A DNA stretch of 64,000 nucleotides from Haliclona indistincta (GCA_964017065.1 OZ024783.1:9437367-9501366); one strand, 5' to 3'. Counted from the first letter of the stretch, positions 21,540 through 32,299 are shown. Notes: generated by a model not told the origin, from the sequence alone. Translations and numbers: made by a program.

Positions 21540-21690
21540 CTTTTTACAGAGTACTAGGCAGACCTGGCTGCTGGTCGGTATTTCACTAACAAAGTTGGGC
21601 AAAGTTGTCAAAATCGATTTTAAAAAGCACAGCATCATAATGAACACTACGAGTACTGATGAGGAAAGGCATATACTTAAATCCTTTTAA
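21540..21690. repeat. Dispersed repeat copy (partners 8790-8880, 18000-18120)
   Basis: Contains CAGACCTGGCTGCTGGTCGG and the AAAGTTGTCAAAATCGATTT segment found at 8799 and, in part, at 18020. It is preceded by a pyrimidine-rich TCTCTTTTTACAG that looks like a splice acceptor in both full copies. Confidence 0.7.
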
Positions 21691-21694
21691 CGGT

Positions 21695-22410
21695 TCTCGA
21701 GATTATAACATTAGAATTAATTATGATGAGCATAAAATGCTAAAGTAGACAAGACCTCAATATCGAGGTGTGAGCCAGACAGAAAGTGTTTAGGCTCTGA
21801 GGCTCTCTGATAATTATTCGTCCATCTTTTGAGTTTTATAGTGTTAATAATAATTATGAGAGGAACAAACTTAGGGTTGAATTATTGTTTTATCATCATT
21901 GTCATCATCATCATAGTCATTAGCGAGTAGCGTCATCTATGGCAGCGCACAAAGACGCAGACCATTGCGTCTTTTGCAATATTTTTTTGCTATCTGCATC
22001 ACTGAGTGTTCCTTATGCAAGCATAGATATCGACGACAGAGAAGATTTTGATTTGACTGCCCAAAAAAAACGCAAAAAGATTTGTGGAAGCAATGAGCAG
22101 TGAGGCAGTATCTGCTGAAATAGCCGGACGAGTACCAAAGAACACGACACACACGATTGCCTGGACTCACAGATGCTAAATGGCGTCATTAGGGCTTATA
22201 GGGTTAACTTATTTAACTATAACTATGTGATACGGACTTTAAATCCCACAATGGTTATGATCATAGCATGAGAAATAGAAAGGCATTGTTGTTAACAACA
22301 AACTCAGTCTATCGAGTAAGACCCAGAACTCTATTGTGAAGATTAATTATATCTCTTTATCTTCTGTAGGCAAATATCTGCCATGTTGTGTGGTAGGAAG
22401 GAAGTCAAAG
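21695..22410. repeat. Duplicated block, left copy (partner 23231-24190)
   Basis: CTCGAGATTATAACATTAGA, TGCTAAAGTAGACAAGAC and, further on, AGGCATTGTTGTTAACAAC-type sequence appear in the same order in both copies. The right copy is longer because of an intervening segment near 23350-23880. Confidence 0.75.
21939..22179 (+). pseudogene. Tyrosine-recombinase-like N-terminal fragment 1
   Basis: A frame from ATG 21939 gives IDIDDREDFDLTAQ; after a shift in the A-rich run near 22075 the frame continues FVEAMSSEAVSAEIAGRVPK and NTTHTIAW. The pattern (V/I)PxNTxxxxxW is what I expect in the N-terminal domain of metazoan tyrosine-recombinase or KCTD1/QRICH1-like proteins, and 31920-32174 (minus) has VPRNTAYFTKW. 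It stops at 22179, far short of a catalytic domain, so it is a remnant. Confidence 0.4.
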
Positions 22411-23230
22411 AGTGCAGTAGAATGCTGTTGCGTCCAAACAGCAGAAATCAGGTACACTTGCTAGTGTTTGATGGACATGTTTTAATAATTAAAATTTTAT
22501 TACATGTGTATTGCCATGTAATAATTATGCTGTTGCGCCATGTTTGGTGGGACTACTTGATCACTGTTTCATGTTGTAGTAGTCTGTGAGCCCCTGTCAT
22601 AAAGTATGCAAGGCAACAAGATTCGTCTCTTACTGACCAACATCTTTGTCTCTGAGATATGCAAGTGGCTGACCTATACTGTGTTTCATCTAAAATGCCC
22701 ACTTCGCTTACTCTACCAGGACACCTTCACCTGTTAATTATTTTTCGATCTATTAATTGTTGCTAGTACACAGGCATTCATAGCAGCACGACTCTATGCA
22801 ACTCAAGTCATTCGTACTCATTGCTTCTATGAGAGTATGTCTGCAGACCACATCATTGTGGTCTGCCATAAAGTATGCTAATGACTTGTGCAAGTTAATG
22901 TGATTTGTGTAGGTTATATCCCTCGTTAGCGGGATATACGACCCGTTATATCCCGTGGGACAGACAACGCCAAAACCTTCAGGTCAGCATCTAAGTCTCT
23001 AAACCAAATCTAAAGGGCTCAAGAAACAAGGAAGTACTCTTCAGAATTTAACATCAAGTCTCAGTTCAACTTGGAGAAGCCCCCTGGTGGGAGCCTTCTG
23101 CTACCTACTATCTACTCAAAAAGACCAGGTTGACAATGGAACAGAATGTGGCAACGTTAGATAGCAGTGGCAGCTGTTAATGGAACAGAAAACTGTAACC
23201 ACTTCTCCAATGACTTGAGCAAGTTAATTG
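22411..23230. other. No gene seen; contains hairpin E
   Basis: AATGACTTGTGCAAGTTAAT near 22881 is almost repeated near 23206, so about 300 bases including the hairpin at 22915 may be an insertion. No coding frame was accepted. Confidence 0.4.
22915..22953. repeat. Hairpin E
   Basis: TATATCCC pairs with GGGATATA around TCGTTAGC, followed by CGACCCG and a third module TTATATCCCG. Same CTCG-spaced style as hairpins A to D. Confidence 0.6.
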
Positions 23231-24190
23231 TGATTCTCGAGATTATAACATTAGAATTTATGATGAGCATAAAATGCTAAAGTAGACAAGACGAGGTTTG
23301 AAGTGTTTAGGCTCCGAGGCTCTCTGATAATTACTCATCCGTATTGTGAGTTATGTAGTTGTAGTATTAAGCAGGAGAACAGTTACAATCTCTCCGGATT
23401 TTCCGTTCGCGAATATTCATTCAACAAATACCTTACCATGACAAAGTACGATTGCAATATCACAGAATTACCGGACATCGGTGTTGTAGTTGAAGAAGCC
23501 AATACAGCAGCAATGCATAATTCATGAAGCACACATTGTCGCAGTAATGGATCTTCAAGACATCAAGACATACTTTAGATGTAGTGCCAGGGTGGAACCT
23601 GCAACCCCGCCATTCAGAAGATGTTCTAAAGATACCTGCAATACTTCACAGCTTTACGACTTGTGTCACAGACAGGTCACGGGCAAGCTTATATTCACAT
23701 CGTAACCCCACTCGTATGATAACTCTGAAAGTTCATGATTCTATATTGTAAAAGATGGTAGAGGGTGTGGTCACAGGGAGGAACTTGATATCTCTACCTT
23801 CTTTCAAAGGAGTGCTGTATGATAAAGTTGAAAACTCAGTTTTGGAAATAGAAATGCAGTGTCAACCCTACAACCTTCATTGAATTGTATCTGCTGAAAT
23901 AGCCAGACGAATACCAAAGAACATGACACACATGATTGCCTGGACTCAAATGGCATCATTTGGGCTTAAAGGGTTAACTTATTAACTATAACTGAGCAAT
24001 ACGGACACTTTAAATCCCACAATGATACTAAAATTATGAGCATTCTCTGTATAGCATGAGAAATAGAAAAGCCATTGTTGTTAACAACAAACTTAGTCTA
24101 TCGAGCTAGACCCATACCTCCATTGTGGAGATTAATTACATCTCTTTATCCTCTGTAGAGACAAGTATTTGCCAAGAACAGTCACATGTT
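23231..24190. repeat. Duplicated block, right copy (partner 21695-22410)
   Basis: Includes at about 23885-23960 a second (I/V)PKNxTHxIAW fragment, more decayed than at 22110. The unique part 23350-23880 has only short frames that I cannot assign. Confidence 0.7.
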
Positions 24191-25722
24191 GCTGTTCACA
24201 GAGTGCAAAGAATAAGGTACACTTGCTAGTGTTTGATGCACATGTTTTAATAATTTATTACATGTGTCTTGATTATTCATAACCATTTTAAAGCATGGTT
24301 GATGTAATTATCTTTGATACTATAATTTATGAAAAACACCATATTTGATTGATTTATAACATACCTTCAGGCTTGGTCAAGAATTAGCTGTGTTCATAGC
24401 CATTAAATACATGTGCGATATAAGGCTTTGATATTAACCCGGTATACACTATAAACAGCAACACTAACAGCTATCACCGGCTAGAGTATTACACTGTTTT
24501 CTCAATTTCTGATTTGAAAATTGACAGTGCCATGGAAGAATGCGTGCACCATGAATGAGGTTTGAGGCTTTCGAATGGTACTTCCCTTAAACACATGTGA
24601 ATAGGTCACACCTAAAGTTTTAGTGTATAATTCACAATGTGGTATGAATGTAGGAACAATCTTTTGTCTTTCCCTACAACTATAAAGGAACTTAAAAACA
24701 TAAAAATTCTAACAGAAGAAAATTCTAAACTAAAAGAAAGGTGCGATTGGTATAGAGGATGACCGTGATTCAAGATCACGTGCAAACGATTTAGAAAAAC
24801 TTCTTGAACAAAGGTTCTCGAACTCCTCGAAATATACCAATCACCGTGATTCAAACTATCTTTGCTCTATTCAATGTTTCTTTATAGAAACCACTTTAGA
24901 CAAGAACTCTATGGAGATTAACTCTGTGGAGATTAATTACATCTCTTATCTTCTGTAGGAGACCAATTTCTGCTGTGCTGCGCTAAGTCAAGGAGTGCAG
25001 TAGAATGCTGCTGTATACAGCCATCTAAGAGCTCCAGCTCAGAAAATTATCGGAGCAATCCTAGATGGCTGATGGCTAGATGGCTAAAGAAAACATCAAA
25101 ACAGTAAAGACCTGGGGAATGCCTCTCTGAGAATTGCCATCTTTGATTTTCGACATTGAGCAGTGATTTAAATGAACTGCTTGCAAGCACGGTTAAATCC
25201 AGTTAAAATAGCGAAGATATAAGCTATAATTTGTTTTCAGCCAATATCATCTTGATATTGAATCATCATCGTCATCTTGAATTGCAGTCAATCAAAGTGA
25301 GAATAGTCACCAGCAAAGTACCACACCGCCTTATATGGCGGTGTGGTACTAAATCCCAGCAGCAATGCTGGAATTCGCAGACGCTATAATATACGCCCTT
25401 GTAGACCTCACTACTAAAATAAAGACTCGAAGGACCAGAGTAAAGCACTGTGTCTCTGTAAAACTCAGTTCAACCACCTACATCTTAGTGTATTTCCTTG
25501 TTATGTCATTAATCATTAATTTTTTCCTTCGTCACGTCAAAAAAAGACTTAACTTATTGTTAGTTACTAGACATATTGTTTAATTTTTTACTAATAAAAT
25601 TTACAGGCTACCAGCACCTAAAACATCTGAAACATAATGTCGATCAACTTTCTTTATTATTTAGTTTTGCTTGTAAAATTTGCATTTGTCATCACTCCAA
25701 CAAAGGCTTATAACACAAGCAC
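24191..25722. other. Repeat-derived spacer
   Basis: Mostly decayed copies of sequence near 20470-21240 and 21250. No gene. A small perfect hairpin at 25317-25350 is listed separately. Confidence 0.45.
25317..25350. repeat. Perfect 14-bp-arm hairpin
   Basis: AGTACCACACCGCC and its exact complement flank TTATAT. Confidence 0.9.
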
Positions 25723-26428
25723 TTGCTTCCAGCTGAAGTGATTGTATTAGTAGGAATTATAATGCTGATGCCAGTATCTCCAAAGCAAGCAGCTGAAAGT
25801 GCTCAAGCAGTGCTCCAGTGTATTTGGTACCTCGTTCGTCCTAAAAAGGATTGGATGAAGAGTCAGTCTGTTTTAGAGAGTGGGTGCTTTATGCTGTTTT
25901 CACTGTTCTATAGGAGTATAATACTAGACGAGGAACCAGAAAAGAAGAAAGAATGAAGGTAATGATGAAGGTGTGGACCCTGTGATCGTGTTCCTCTTGG
26001 GTCCCTCAGAGCATATTCACCATTGTATTCAACTGCCATCATCACCTGTTCAGGTTGGTCGTGATCCTGAGGAATCCTTCATTAACACTACTACTTGGAT
26101 TCATGAAACAATTACAAACCTCCCTGGCTTTCAAGACTCATATAGCTGCCTCCCTGCAATGACATTTACACCAGGCCAACAAGGCGCCACTGCTCTCCGT
26201 CATTTTACATACCCAAGAATGCCATTGGTATTCCAAAAAATGGATGCGCCGATGTGTGCTGCTGTGACAGCTGAATTTGCCAACCCTCAATGGAGAGCCG
26301 AGGCAGTGGCAGCAGGAGTATCTCTTGGAACAATAGTGATAGCAGGACGCACTCCACCAACATCAGCATACATCTCCTTCAGGACAAGATCTTATGGACC
26401 ATTTTTAGGAGTGGCTGGAATAATTTGA
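25723..26428 (+). pseudogene. Orphan ORF pair, function unknown
   Basis: Two overlapping frames, 25723-25956 and about 25928-26428, are both protein-like. The first has a hydrophobic stretch (VIVLVGIIMLM) and ends in an acidic/basic DEEPEKKKE tail. The second is open without ATG and contains GPSEHIHHCIQLPSSP, TWIHETITNLPGFQ and FANPQWRAEAVAAGVSLGTI, ending at TAA after GVAGII. Together they may be one gene with a frameshift or an unrecognised intron. I do not recognise the family; the compositional bias of the second frame toward real protein is the only support. Confidence 0.35.
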
Positions 26429-26489
26429 TAACCTAGTGTTCACATGCAGTTAAGGTGGCGGGTACGGTCATTAACGCGTAGAATTATTC

Positions 26490-26512
26490 ATAGTTGTGGT
26501 TACCACAACTAT
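26490..26512. repeat. Near-perfect 23-bp palindrome
   Basis: ATAGTTGTGGT and its complement with one central base. It lies in a 150-base GC-richer patch between two coding remnants. Confidence 0.85.
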
Positions 26513-26773
26513 GCACAAGCTGTTCGCCTGGGTAAACCGCGCGTAATATGAATACAAGGCACGAAGCTCTGCATGTTCCAGTCGCTCGTTACAATGGCTA
26601 CTTCAATGCATCAAGCTGACGATAATTCCTAGCTTTCTGAGCAACAATATATGTGAGCAACAATATTATGTGTTCTTATGTGTACACAAGTAGTGTAAAC
26701 ATAAGCACGTACAATTGCCTAAGTGCACGTGATATAGTCTGCATAGGTGTGGTCATTCCAGCTCAAAATCAAA

Positions 26774-27290
26774 ATGGAAGCTTTTGAACCAACCATCGCA
26801 CTCTTGTTCACACAAGGGTGCGACTATCAGTTCGTATCTTCAGGGAGTCGCCGCCGGAAGACGTGGTTTTTCGACAACAAGTGAGACGATTTTGCTCAAA
26901 TAGAGGAATGAGAATTCGGCATAATTTAAGCGGCTTATAGTTAGATGATTAGATCAAGTGGTGAGGTTCTTCGTAGGAGAGGAACATTACAAGGACTTTT
27001 TCGTTCATACGGAATTCAAGTGAGCCAAAGGCGAATTGCATCGTCACTGAGAAGATTTGCTCCCTTTCAGTACCAGGAACGGCGTCAAGACACCTATCGT
27101 CTGCTCAATCCAGTTCCATACCCCGCTTCCTACTATGGCGAGAAACTTCATTTAGACCAAATTGAAAAATTGGTCATGTGTTACTCATGTTATAGCTGTG
27201 ATGAGACGAGTCCAATGGGACCACCAATGCTGCACAGCGGCGGACAGAAAAGCATCTGCAGCAGGAACGATTCGAGCCACTATCCCACGA
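26774..27290 (+). pseudogene. Integrase-core (DDE) protein fragment, broken
   Basis: The first frame starts MEAFEPTIALLFTQGCDYQF and stops at 26882. The next usable frame (from about 26945) has RRRGTLQGLFRSYGIQVSQR, then R-rich helices and YYGEKLHLDQIEKLVM. The following residues THVIAV occur in another frame near 27175. The order helix-turn-helix, then a xYGxKLHxDQxEKL start of an integrase core, followed by THVxAxD, is that of an rve-type integrase family common in cnidarian and sponge genomes; the first catalytic Asp region is here and the rest is missing. Several stops and shifts make it a pseudogene. It ends at a breakpoint shared with the hAT tail (27290). Confidence 0.55.
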
Positions 27291-27530
27291 CAAGAACTGA
27301 AGAATTGTTTTGTACTAGAACTATTATCATTGACACACATTTATAATTATTATTATGATAAAATCTGGAGGTCTCATTATCGTGGTGGTATCACGTGCAT
27401 ACTATATCTTTTCGACTATTTGTGTCATTTCTCACTAGCAGTTTAGAACTTGCGCCATGACTGTTTGTTTGCCCTTCAGGAGGTAAAATCTGGCAAAATA
27501 TCATCATTGTATAATTATTATAACAAGTGC
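27290..27530. repeat. Duplicated hAT 3' flank, copy 1 (partner 28301-28530)
   Basis: From CGACAAGAACTGAAGAATTG onward the two copies are nearly identical for about 230 bases. In copy 2 this sequence is the natural continuation of a hAT reading frame, so copy 1 is a hAT end fused to the integrase remnant. Confidence 0.85.
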
Positions 27531-27597
27531 TATTGCGTTCATTACTTGATTTGAATAATCCGCTTAATCAAAAATCAAAGTTAAAGCATTCTAAGCA

Positions 27598-27680
27598 AGG
27601 GCGCATAGTCTTCGACAAGAGGGCATGGTAACTCTCCCGTATAAAGTCGTCTTTAACGGAGTCCATCTTCGCCTACCATT
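27598..27680. repeat. 75-bp conserved repeat, copy 1 of 3
   Basis: GCGCATAGTCTTCGACAAGA and, about 50 bases on, GTCTTTAACGGAGTCCATCT. Copies at 28608-28680 and 39303-39372 keep both blocks with a variable centre. Confidence 0.8.
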
Positions 27681-28138
27681 TACAGACGATGGCAGAAAAC
27701 AGAAGAAACTTTCAATAAACATTATTTGCAGAACTTTCTATCAGCGTTTGTACTTTCTCCACGAATTTCACATAATAAAATCCAGCTGGAAATCATTATC
27801 AATCAAGTTGGATGAAAGGAAATGTTGTATGGTTGATTTTGTCATGGTTAAAATTCTAAGACTTTTCATATCGTTTAAGAGCCTTGTCATGACTGTTTGT
27901 TTGCCCATCAGGTGGTAAATCAAGCATGCATGGATTATCTAAAACACAACCTCCCATACTCACTGAGATCGAGATTAAATAATTGTGATGACAATTTTTC
28001 GTCTTCTCAGGCTTTCGAGTCTAGCCATGAATGCCCTTCAGGTGGCAAGATCTGGAAGATCACATCTTAATTCAAGATAACAACAAAACGCACCATAAGA
28101 GATGTATAAGTGTAAGTGGCTATAAGTAATGTCGAAGT

Positions 28139-28312
28139 GGCCAAGCAGAACGTTCTTTTTCTGCTCTTAAACGCATCAAGACCCGCCTGAGGAGCAGAAT
28201 GGTGGAAGATCGTCTGTCGTCCATAGCAATCTTGTCAATTGAAAGGGAGATAGCAGAAAAAGTTGACTATGACGATGTTATCGACGAGTTCGCCTCTAGC
28301 GACAAGAACTGA
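28139..28312 (+). pseudogene. hAT transposase C-terminal (dimerisation) fragment
   Basis: A 58-codon frame reads AERSFSALKRIKTRLRSRM, then VEDRLSSIAILSIEREIAEK and an acidic end with TGA at 28310-28312. SFSALKRIKTxLRS...RLxxLAxLxxxxE is the hallmark of the hATC dimerisation region. The catalytic part is absent upstream, and the sequence just before has no matching frame. It is a 5'-truncated remnant. Confidence 0.8.
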
Positions 28313-29240
28313 AGAATTGTTTTGTACTAGAACTATTATCATTGACACACATTTATAATTATTATTATGATAAAATCTGGAGGTCTCATTATCGTGGTGG
28401 TATCACGTGCATACTATATCTTTTCGACTATTTGTGTCATTTCTCACTAGCAGTTTAGAACTTGCGCCATGACTGTTTGTCTGCCCTTCAGGAGGTAAAA
28501 TCTGGCAAAATATCATCATTGATATTATAACAAGTGCTATTGCGCTCATTACTCTATTTGAATAATCCACTTAATCGAAAATCAAATTTAAAGCATTCTA
28601 AGCAAGGGCGCATAGTCTTCGACAAGAGGGCAGGTATCTCTCCCTATTAAGTCGTCTTTAACGGAGTCCATCTTTACCTACCACTTACAGACGAGTTTAA
28701 CGGAATTATTGATGTCACACGACTCCCACGTCACGTGACACAAAGCCATATGAATGAGGGTGTTCCGTAAGGATGGAGGATCATAATGGTACCTGCAATT
28801 TGATCAACATACTTTGTCCCTGAGATATGAAACAAAATGTCAAAAACATAGTTTTACACTCTCTTCACGTATTCCACTGTACCATTTACAGACGATGGCA
28901 GATTACAGAAGAAACTTTCAATAAACCTTATTTATAGAACTTACTATCAGCATTTTTACTTTCTCAACGAATTTCACATAATAAAATCCAGCTGGAAATC
29001 ATCAGGAGATATTGCATAGTTGACTTTGTCATGATTAAAATTCTAAGACTTCAACCTGTTCGTAATGCTTGTCATGACTGTTTGTTTGCCCTTCAGGAGA
29101 CAAAATCGAGCATCATGAATCATCTAAAACACAAGCTCACTTTGAGTGCTTCAATCAACATGAATGTACCGAGCAACATAAAAAAGCAACGAGATAGCAC
29201 TCCAACTAAAATATCAAGATTTTTCACATGACTTCTGACA
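28313..29240. repeat. hAT 3' flank copy 2 and duplicate of 27680-27900
   Basis: 28301-28530 repeats 27290-27530. 28608-28680 is copy 2 of the 75-base repeat. 28880-29100 repeats 27680-27900 (CCATTTACAGACGATGGCAG, TAAAATCCAGCTGGAAATCA). The frame at 29092-29231, after an acceptor-like CTTCAG, ends PTKISRFFT and could be a short exon, but support is weak. Confidence 0.65.
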
Positions 29241-29629
29241 GAGATCTAGCATACGCAACATTTGCATCAACAAAAAATGTGAGTCTCACGATTGTCTGTT
29301 TGCCCTTCAGGTGTAGGTGAGATACACTTTATTTTTCCTGAGAATCCTACTTGCACGTGTTGAATCGAAAAGGTGGTTTAATTGTCTTCTAGCCCATATG
29401 CTGTCATTACACCAAACCAGTAAAGCACTGAAGCATGATTATTTGTTAATTTGCCCTTTAGGAGAAAGATAGTACAATTTGATGAAAAAGTGGATACATT
29501 GACCCTTTACACAATTTCACAGTCCTGCCATGACTGTTTGTTTGCCCTTCAGCTGGTAAAATCTGGCAAGACCATATCACTGTTGTCAACTATAATTGTT
29601 AAAACTTATCCTTGATTCGGCTGCTGAGA

Positions 29630-30000
29630 TCAGGATCAACTGTGTCTCAATTGAAGCGGTACATTGAGGATTGTGTCAGAGAGCACTACCTAAGACTAAA
29701 GACTGAGTATCTGGAACTTAGGGACAAGGTGTGTTGAAATAGTTTGCCTAATACATGTTTCTAGATTAAACTTGCGTTTTAGTATCTTCTACTTTATATA
29801 CAACATGTTAATAAATTAATTGTGTATTTGTTTGTAGGTGAATGCCATGTGTGGTATTGGGAAAGTAAATGTGGCTCCCTGTGATGCTTGGAAGAATGCA
29901 TCAATGCAGCTGTTGCTGGGTATCAAAAGATACCCAGCGACGACAAGGCATGCCATGACGACAATGACATGGCAGCGACGACAACATGGCTCGTGTTGCC
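29630..30000 (+). CDS. Two putative exons of an unassigned gene
   Basis: A frame ending at a GTGTGT donor near 29730 reads VSQLKRYIEDCVREHYLRLK and TEYLELRDK. After TTTGTTTGTAG an exon from 29839 continues in phase with VNAMCGIGKVNVAPCDAWKN. The fit of phase, acceptor and amphipathic composition suggests real exons. The downstream boundary is unclear: a donor at CTG|GTATCA near 29919 is possible, followed by a perfect GCTGGGTATC hairpin. Family unknown. Confidence 0.35.
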
Positions 30001-30298
30001 TTCTGTATTAGTTTTGTGCTATTGCTGGCAGTGGGGGAGCGGACCTGACACCACTGCCGCCACCCCGAGAGTACCACCACCACCTCCTCCGAGTCATCGC
30101 GCGGCACCACCGGTGCCGTGGCCTCCTCTTCCTACTATCCCGAGTGCACCACCACCACCATCACCTCCACTGAGTGCACCATCACCTCCACTGAGTGCAC
30201 CACCACCTCCACCGAAAGCACAACCGGCGCCTCCTCCTCCATGCCCATGCCTAATGCCTAATTGTGTCACATCACACGAAAAATGGAAAAGTCCGTGA
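29969..30298 (+). CDS. Proline-rich ORF, doubtful
   Basis: The frame from ATG 29969 has a hydrophobic WLVLPSVLVLCYCW stretch and then about 60 residues of proline-rich repeats (PPLSAPSPPLSAPPPPP). The DNA is itself a decayed CCACC-rich repeat, so the frame may be accidental. No domain is recognised. Confidence 0.25.
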   Translation: MAATTTWLVLPSVLVLCYCWQWGSGPDTTAATPRVPPPPPPSHRAAPPVPWPPLPTIPSAPPPPSPPLSAPSPPLSAPPPPPKAQPAPPPPCPCLMPNCVTSHEKWKSP

Positions 30299-30884
30299 CC
30301 TTACGCGTCGTGTGACCGTCTTGTCATGACTGTTTGTTTGCCCTCCAGGAGGTAAAATCTGGTAAAATATCATCATTACAAAGTGCTCATTTGAGAGTAA
30401 TCCTGTCTGAGATTATTTTATCTGAGATTATTTTATCTGTCTGAGATTATTTTATCCTGTCTGAGATTATTTTATCTGAGAGTAATCCTGGGAGAAGAAC
30501 ACGTGGAGTTCATGGTGCAGCTCATTCTGTCACTGATTGACAAGTCAGTGAAACATGTTAGAACGTTAGATTGTCAAATCCAGAGGTTTTCTGCGCATGC
30601 TCATTTTCAAATTTTTAGTTGATTGAACTTAAAACCTACAGTAATTCTCTGCTAGTAATGCGCATAATTATAAAGTTCTAAAATTAACGATTCTGCAGAA
30701 ATCCTGGTATCAAACAGATCTTAAGTGCCTGAGAGCTCCATGTGTTCTATTGTTCTACGCCAGTTGACAACATAGTCAGAAAGTTTTAACCCTAACATAT
30801 GAACCAGTGTTAACTTTTTCTATATGCTCTACCAAATGAAAATCAATAGTTGTACTGGTGTTATTTTCTTTACTATCCCTTCAG

Positions 30885-31102
30885 AATCGATATGGAGAGC
30901 AAGGAATTTGTCTCACATCTACAGCCATTCCTGCTTGATAACACAGAACATTTTATGCATGAGCTGGTCTCATTTGCTACCACACCTCTAGACATGGTTG
31001 CTTATGATGATAAGGTCTGCTATGACTTTGATCAAGTTAGACCAGCGATCCCTACTAGTGACGCTACTAAGATTCCACCTGTTCATCATTCCCCTCAACC
31101 AG
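30885..31102 (+). CDS. TOPORS-like exon (E3 ligase family), partial
   Basis: After the acceptor CTATCCCTTCAG the frame reads MESKEFVSHLQPFLLDNTEH, then FMHELVSFATTPLDMVAYDD, and ends at a GT donor (CCAG|GTACCA). The pattern LxPFL...TEHFxHExxSFAxxPxxMxxYD is what I recall of the conserved region downstream of the RING in TOPORS ubiquitin/SUMO ligases. No RING exon was found upstream and no Ser/Arg-rich exon downstream, since the BEL/Pao element begins 120 bases later. It may be a gene truncated by that insertion, or a fragment captured earlier. Confidence 0.45.
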
Positions 31103-31224
31103 GTACCATCAGCATGCCATGTTGTTTTACATGTTAAGATAAAGACTTCAACGCAGTGCGAGATTTTTGTCAATCATCGAAACTTGGCAATCCTTCTGAC
31201 ATGTCAATAGACCGTGTGTATTAA

Positions 31225-31362
31225 TGTATCATTTGATTTGAACATTGTCAGTAATTAGAAATGTAATTTAAATAATAAAAATAGTTTTTTGGTATCCTCA
31301 TACTAACATGGCTGACAAGTAGTACTAGAACGTATCTACTCTGATCCAGACTGACTCCAACA
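31225..31362 (+). repeat. BEL/Pao 5' LTR
   Basis: TGTATCATTTGATTTGAAC to GACTCCAACA, 138 bases. It differs from the right LTR by a few substitutions and one indel, so the insertion is older than gypsy 2. Confidence 0.85.
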
Positions 31363-31474
31363 TAAATGGTCCTTCGACTGCCGGATACAAACAACGAGCT
31401 GGCATATTTGAGTAATACGGTCAGTTGGATCAGTATTGTTGTTGTTATTTGACTGTTTGCTGACGTTCGACCAA

Positions 31475-31541
31475 AATGGCTCTTGACATCGCTAAAAAGA
31501 AAAGAGAATCCGTGCTAACGTCTATAACCCGCCTTATTAAC
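31475..31541 (+). pseudogene. BEL/Pao gag, first fragment
   Basis: ATG at 31475 opens MALDIAKKKRESVLTSITRL and runs to TTAAC at 31537-31541. The frame resumes in phase at 32510, on the other side of a 968-base insertion, with TRLKSIEHDDPITVLRQIEA. Confidence 0.75.
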
Positions 31542-31919
31542 CGTTGCTATGCAGTTGCTATGTAAATTAAATCAACCATAGACCTACATGTTAGGGAAAT
31601 TCCCTGTATTGAATGTAAGGGGTGTCTGTAACTTCCCACAAAATGTTTATAATTTCCTGATCAGTACCTGTAACTTCCCAATGACAATAACATGTTCAAT
31701 CAAAAAGATGTGAAATCAAACACAAAAAACGCAAAAAGTACAAAACTAGTAATGATTGTTGATAGTGACTTGACAGTTCCCAATGAAAACTGTGCAACAG
31801 CTTGGCAAGGCACTGTGACTGAATTAGTAGAAGTACTAGTAACAGTAGTGTTCGTACTGGTCGTAGGAGTACATGAATCTGTCTTTGAATAGGACAACTG
31901 CTCGGCAAACGAAGTCTGT

Positions 31920-32174
31920 TCACAAGCTTGTCGGGAATATACCAGGAAACGCAGTGTTGCGATTTTTAGCCCAGGTAGAAAACGTTGACACTGCCCACTT
32001 AGTGAAATACGCTGTATTCCTTGGCACACACTTCTCGGTTATAATCGCCTCTTCGGTTTCACTCAAAAATGAGCTGGTGCTGGTACTAGCGATGGTAGCA
32101 GTGGTCCGAGTCTTACGGCTCTTGTCTTTGGGTAATGACAGGCTCATCCTAAGCTGTTTGGCTGGGGGGGGCAT
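31920..32174 (-). CDS. Tyrosine-recombinase-like N-terminal domain ORF
   Basis: The frame starts MPPPAKQLRMSLSLPKDKSR, has a Ser/Thr-rich linker and then ETEEAIITEKCVPRNTAYFT followed by KWAVSTFSTWAKNRN. A helical domain with PxNTxxxxxWAVxxFxxWxxxRN is typical of the N-terminal part of metazoan tyrosine-recombinase-like proteins (Crypton-derived KCTD1/QRICH1 group). No catalytic Arg/His/Tyr domain follows; the downstream minus-strand frame is low-complexity. Upstream (32300-32372) are repeated CCTAGCAAC and a TGATGACGTAA box that could form its promoter. Probably a truncated, non-catalytic remnant. Confidence 0.45.
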   Translation of the reverse strand: MPPPAKQLRMSLSLPKDKSRKTRTTATIASTSTSSFLSETEEAIITEKCVPRNTAYFTKWAVSTFSTWAKNRNTAFPGIFPTSL

Positions 32175-32299
32175 TTTCTTTATCCTCCTCTATTTCAGTC
32201 CTCCCATCCACCGCCAAACAAAAGTTTTCTCGAGAGCGCTTCGCAGGATCCATTGTAGCCTCGTGGTTCGTGCCTTTCCCTTCAAACGACTGACGCAAT

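Larger units (their letters stand above)
27457..30360 (+). repeat. Nine dispersed copies of a splice-acceptor-like motif
   Basis: CATGACTGTTTGTTTGCCCT followed by TCAGGAGGTAAAATCTGG, or close variants, occurs near 27457, 27889, 28025, 28466, 29071, 29288, 29449, 29527 and 30323. Each has a pyrimidine-rich run ending in CAG (one decayed), and most then carry GGTAAA or similar within a few bases, so acceptor and donor signals abut. Copies at 27457 and 28466 sit in the larger duplicate; the others have different flanks. Confidence 0.75.
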
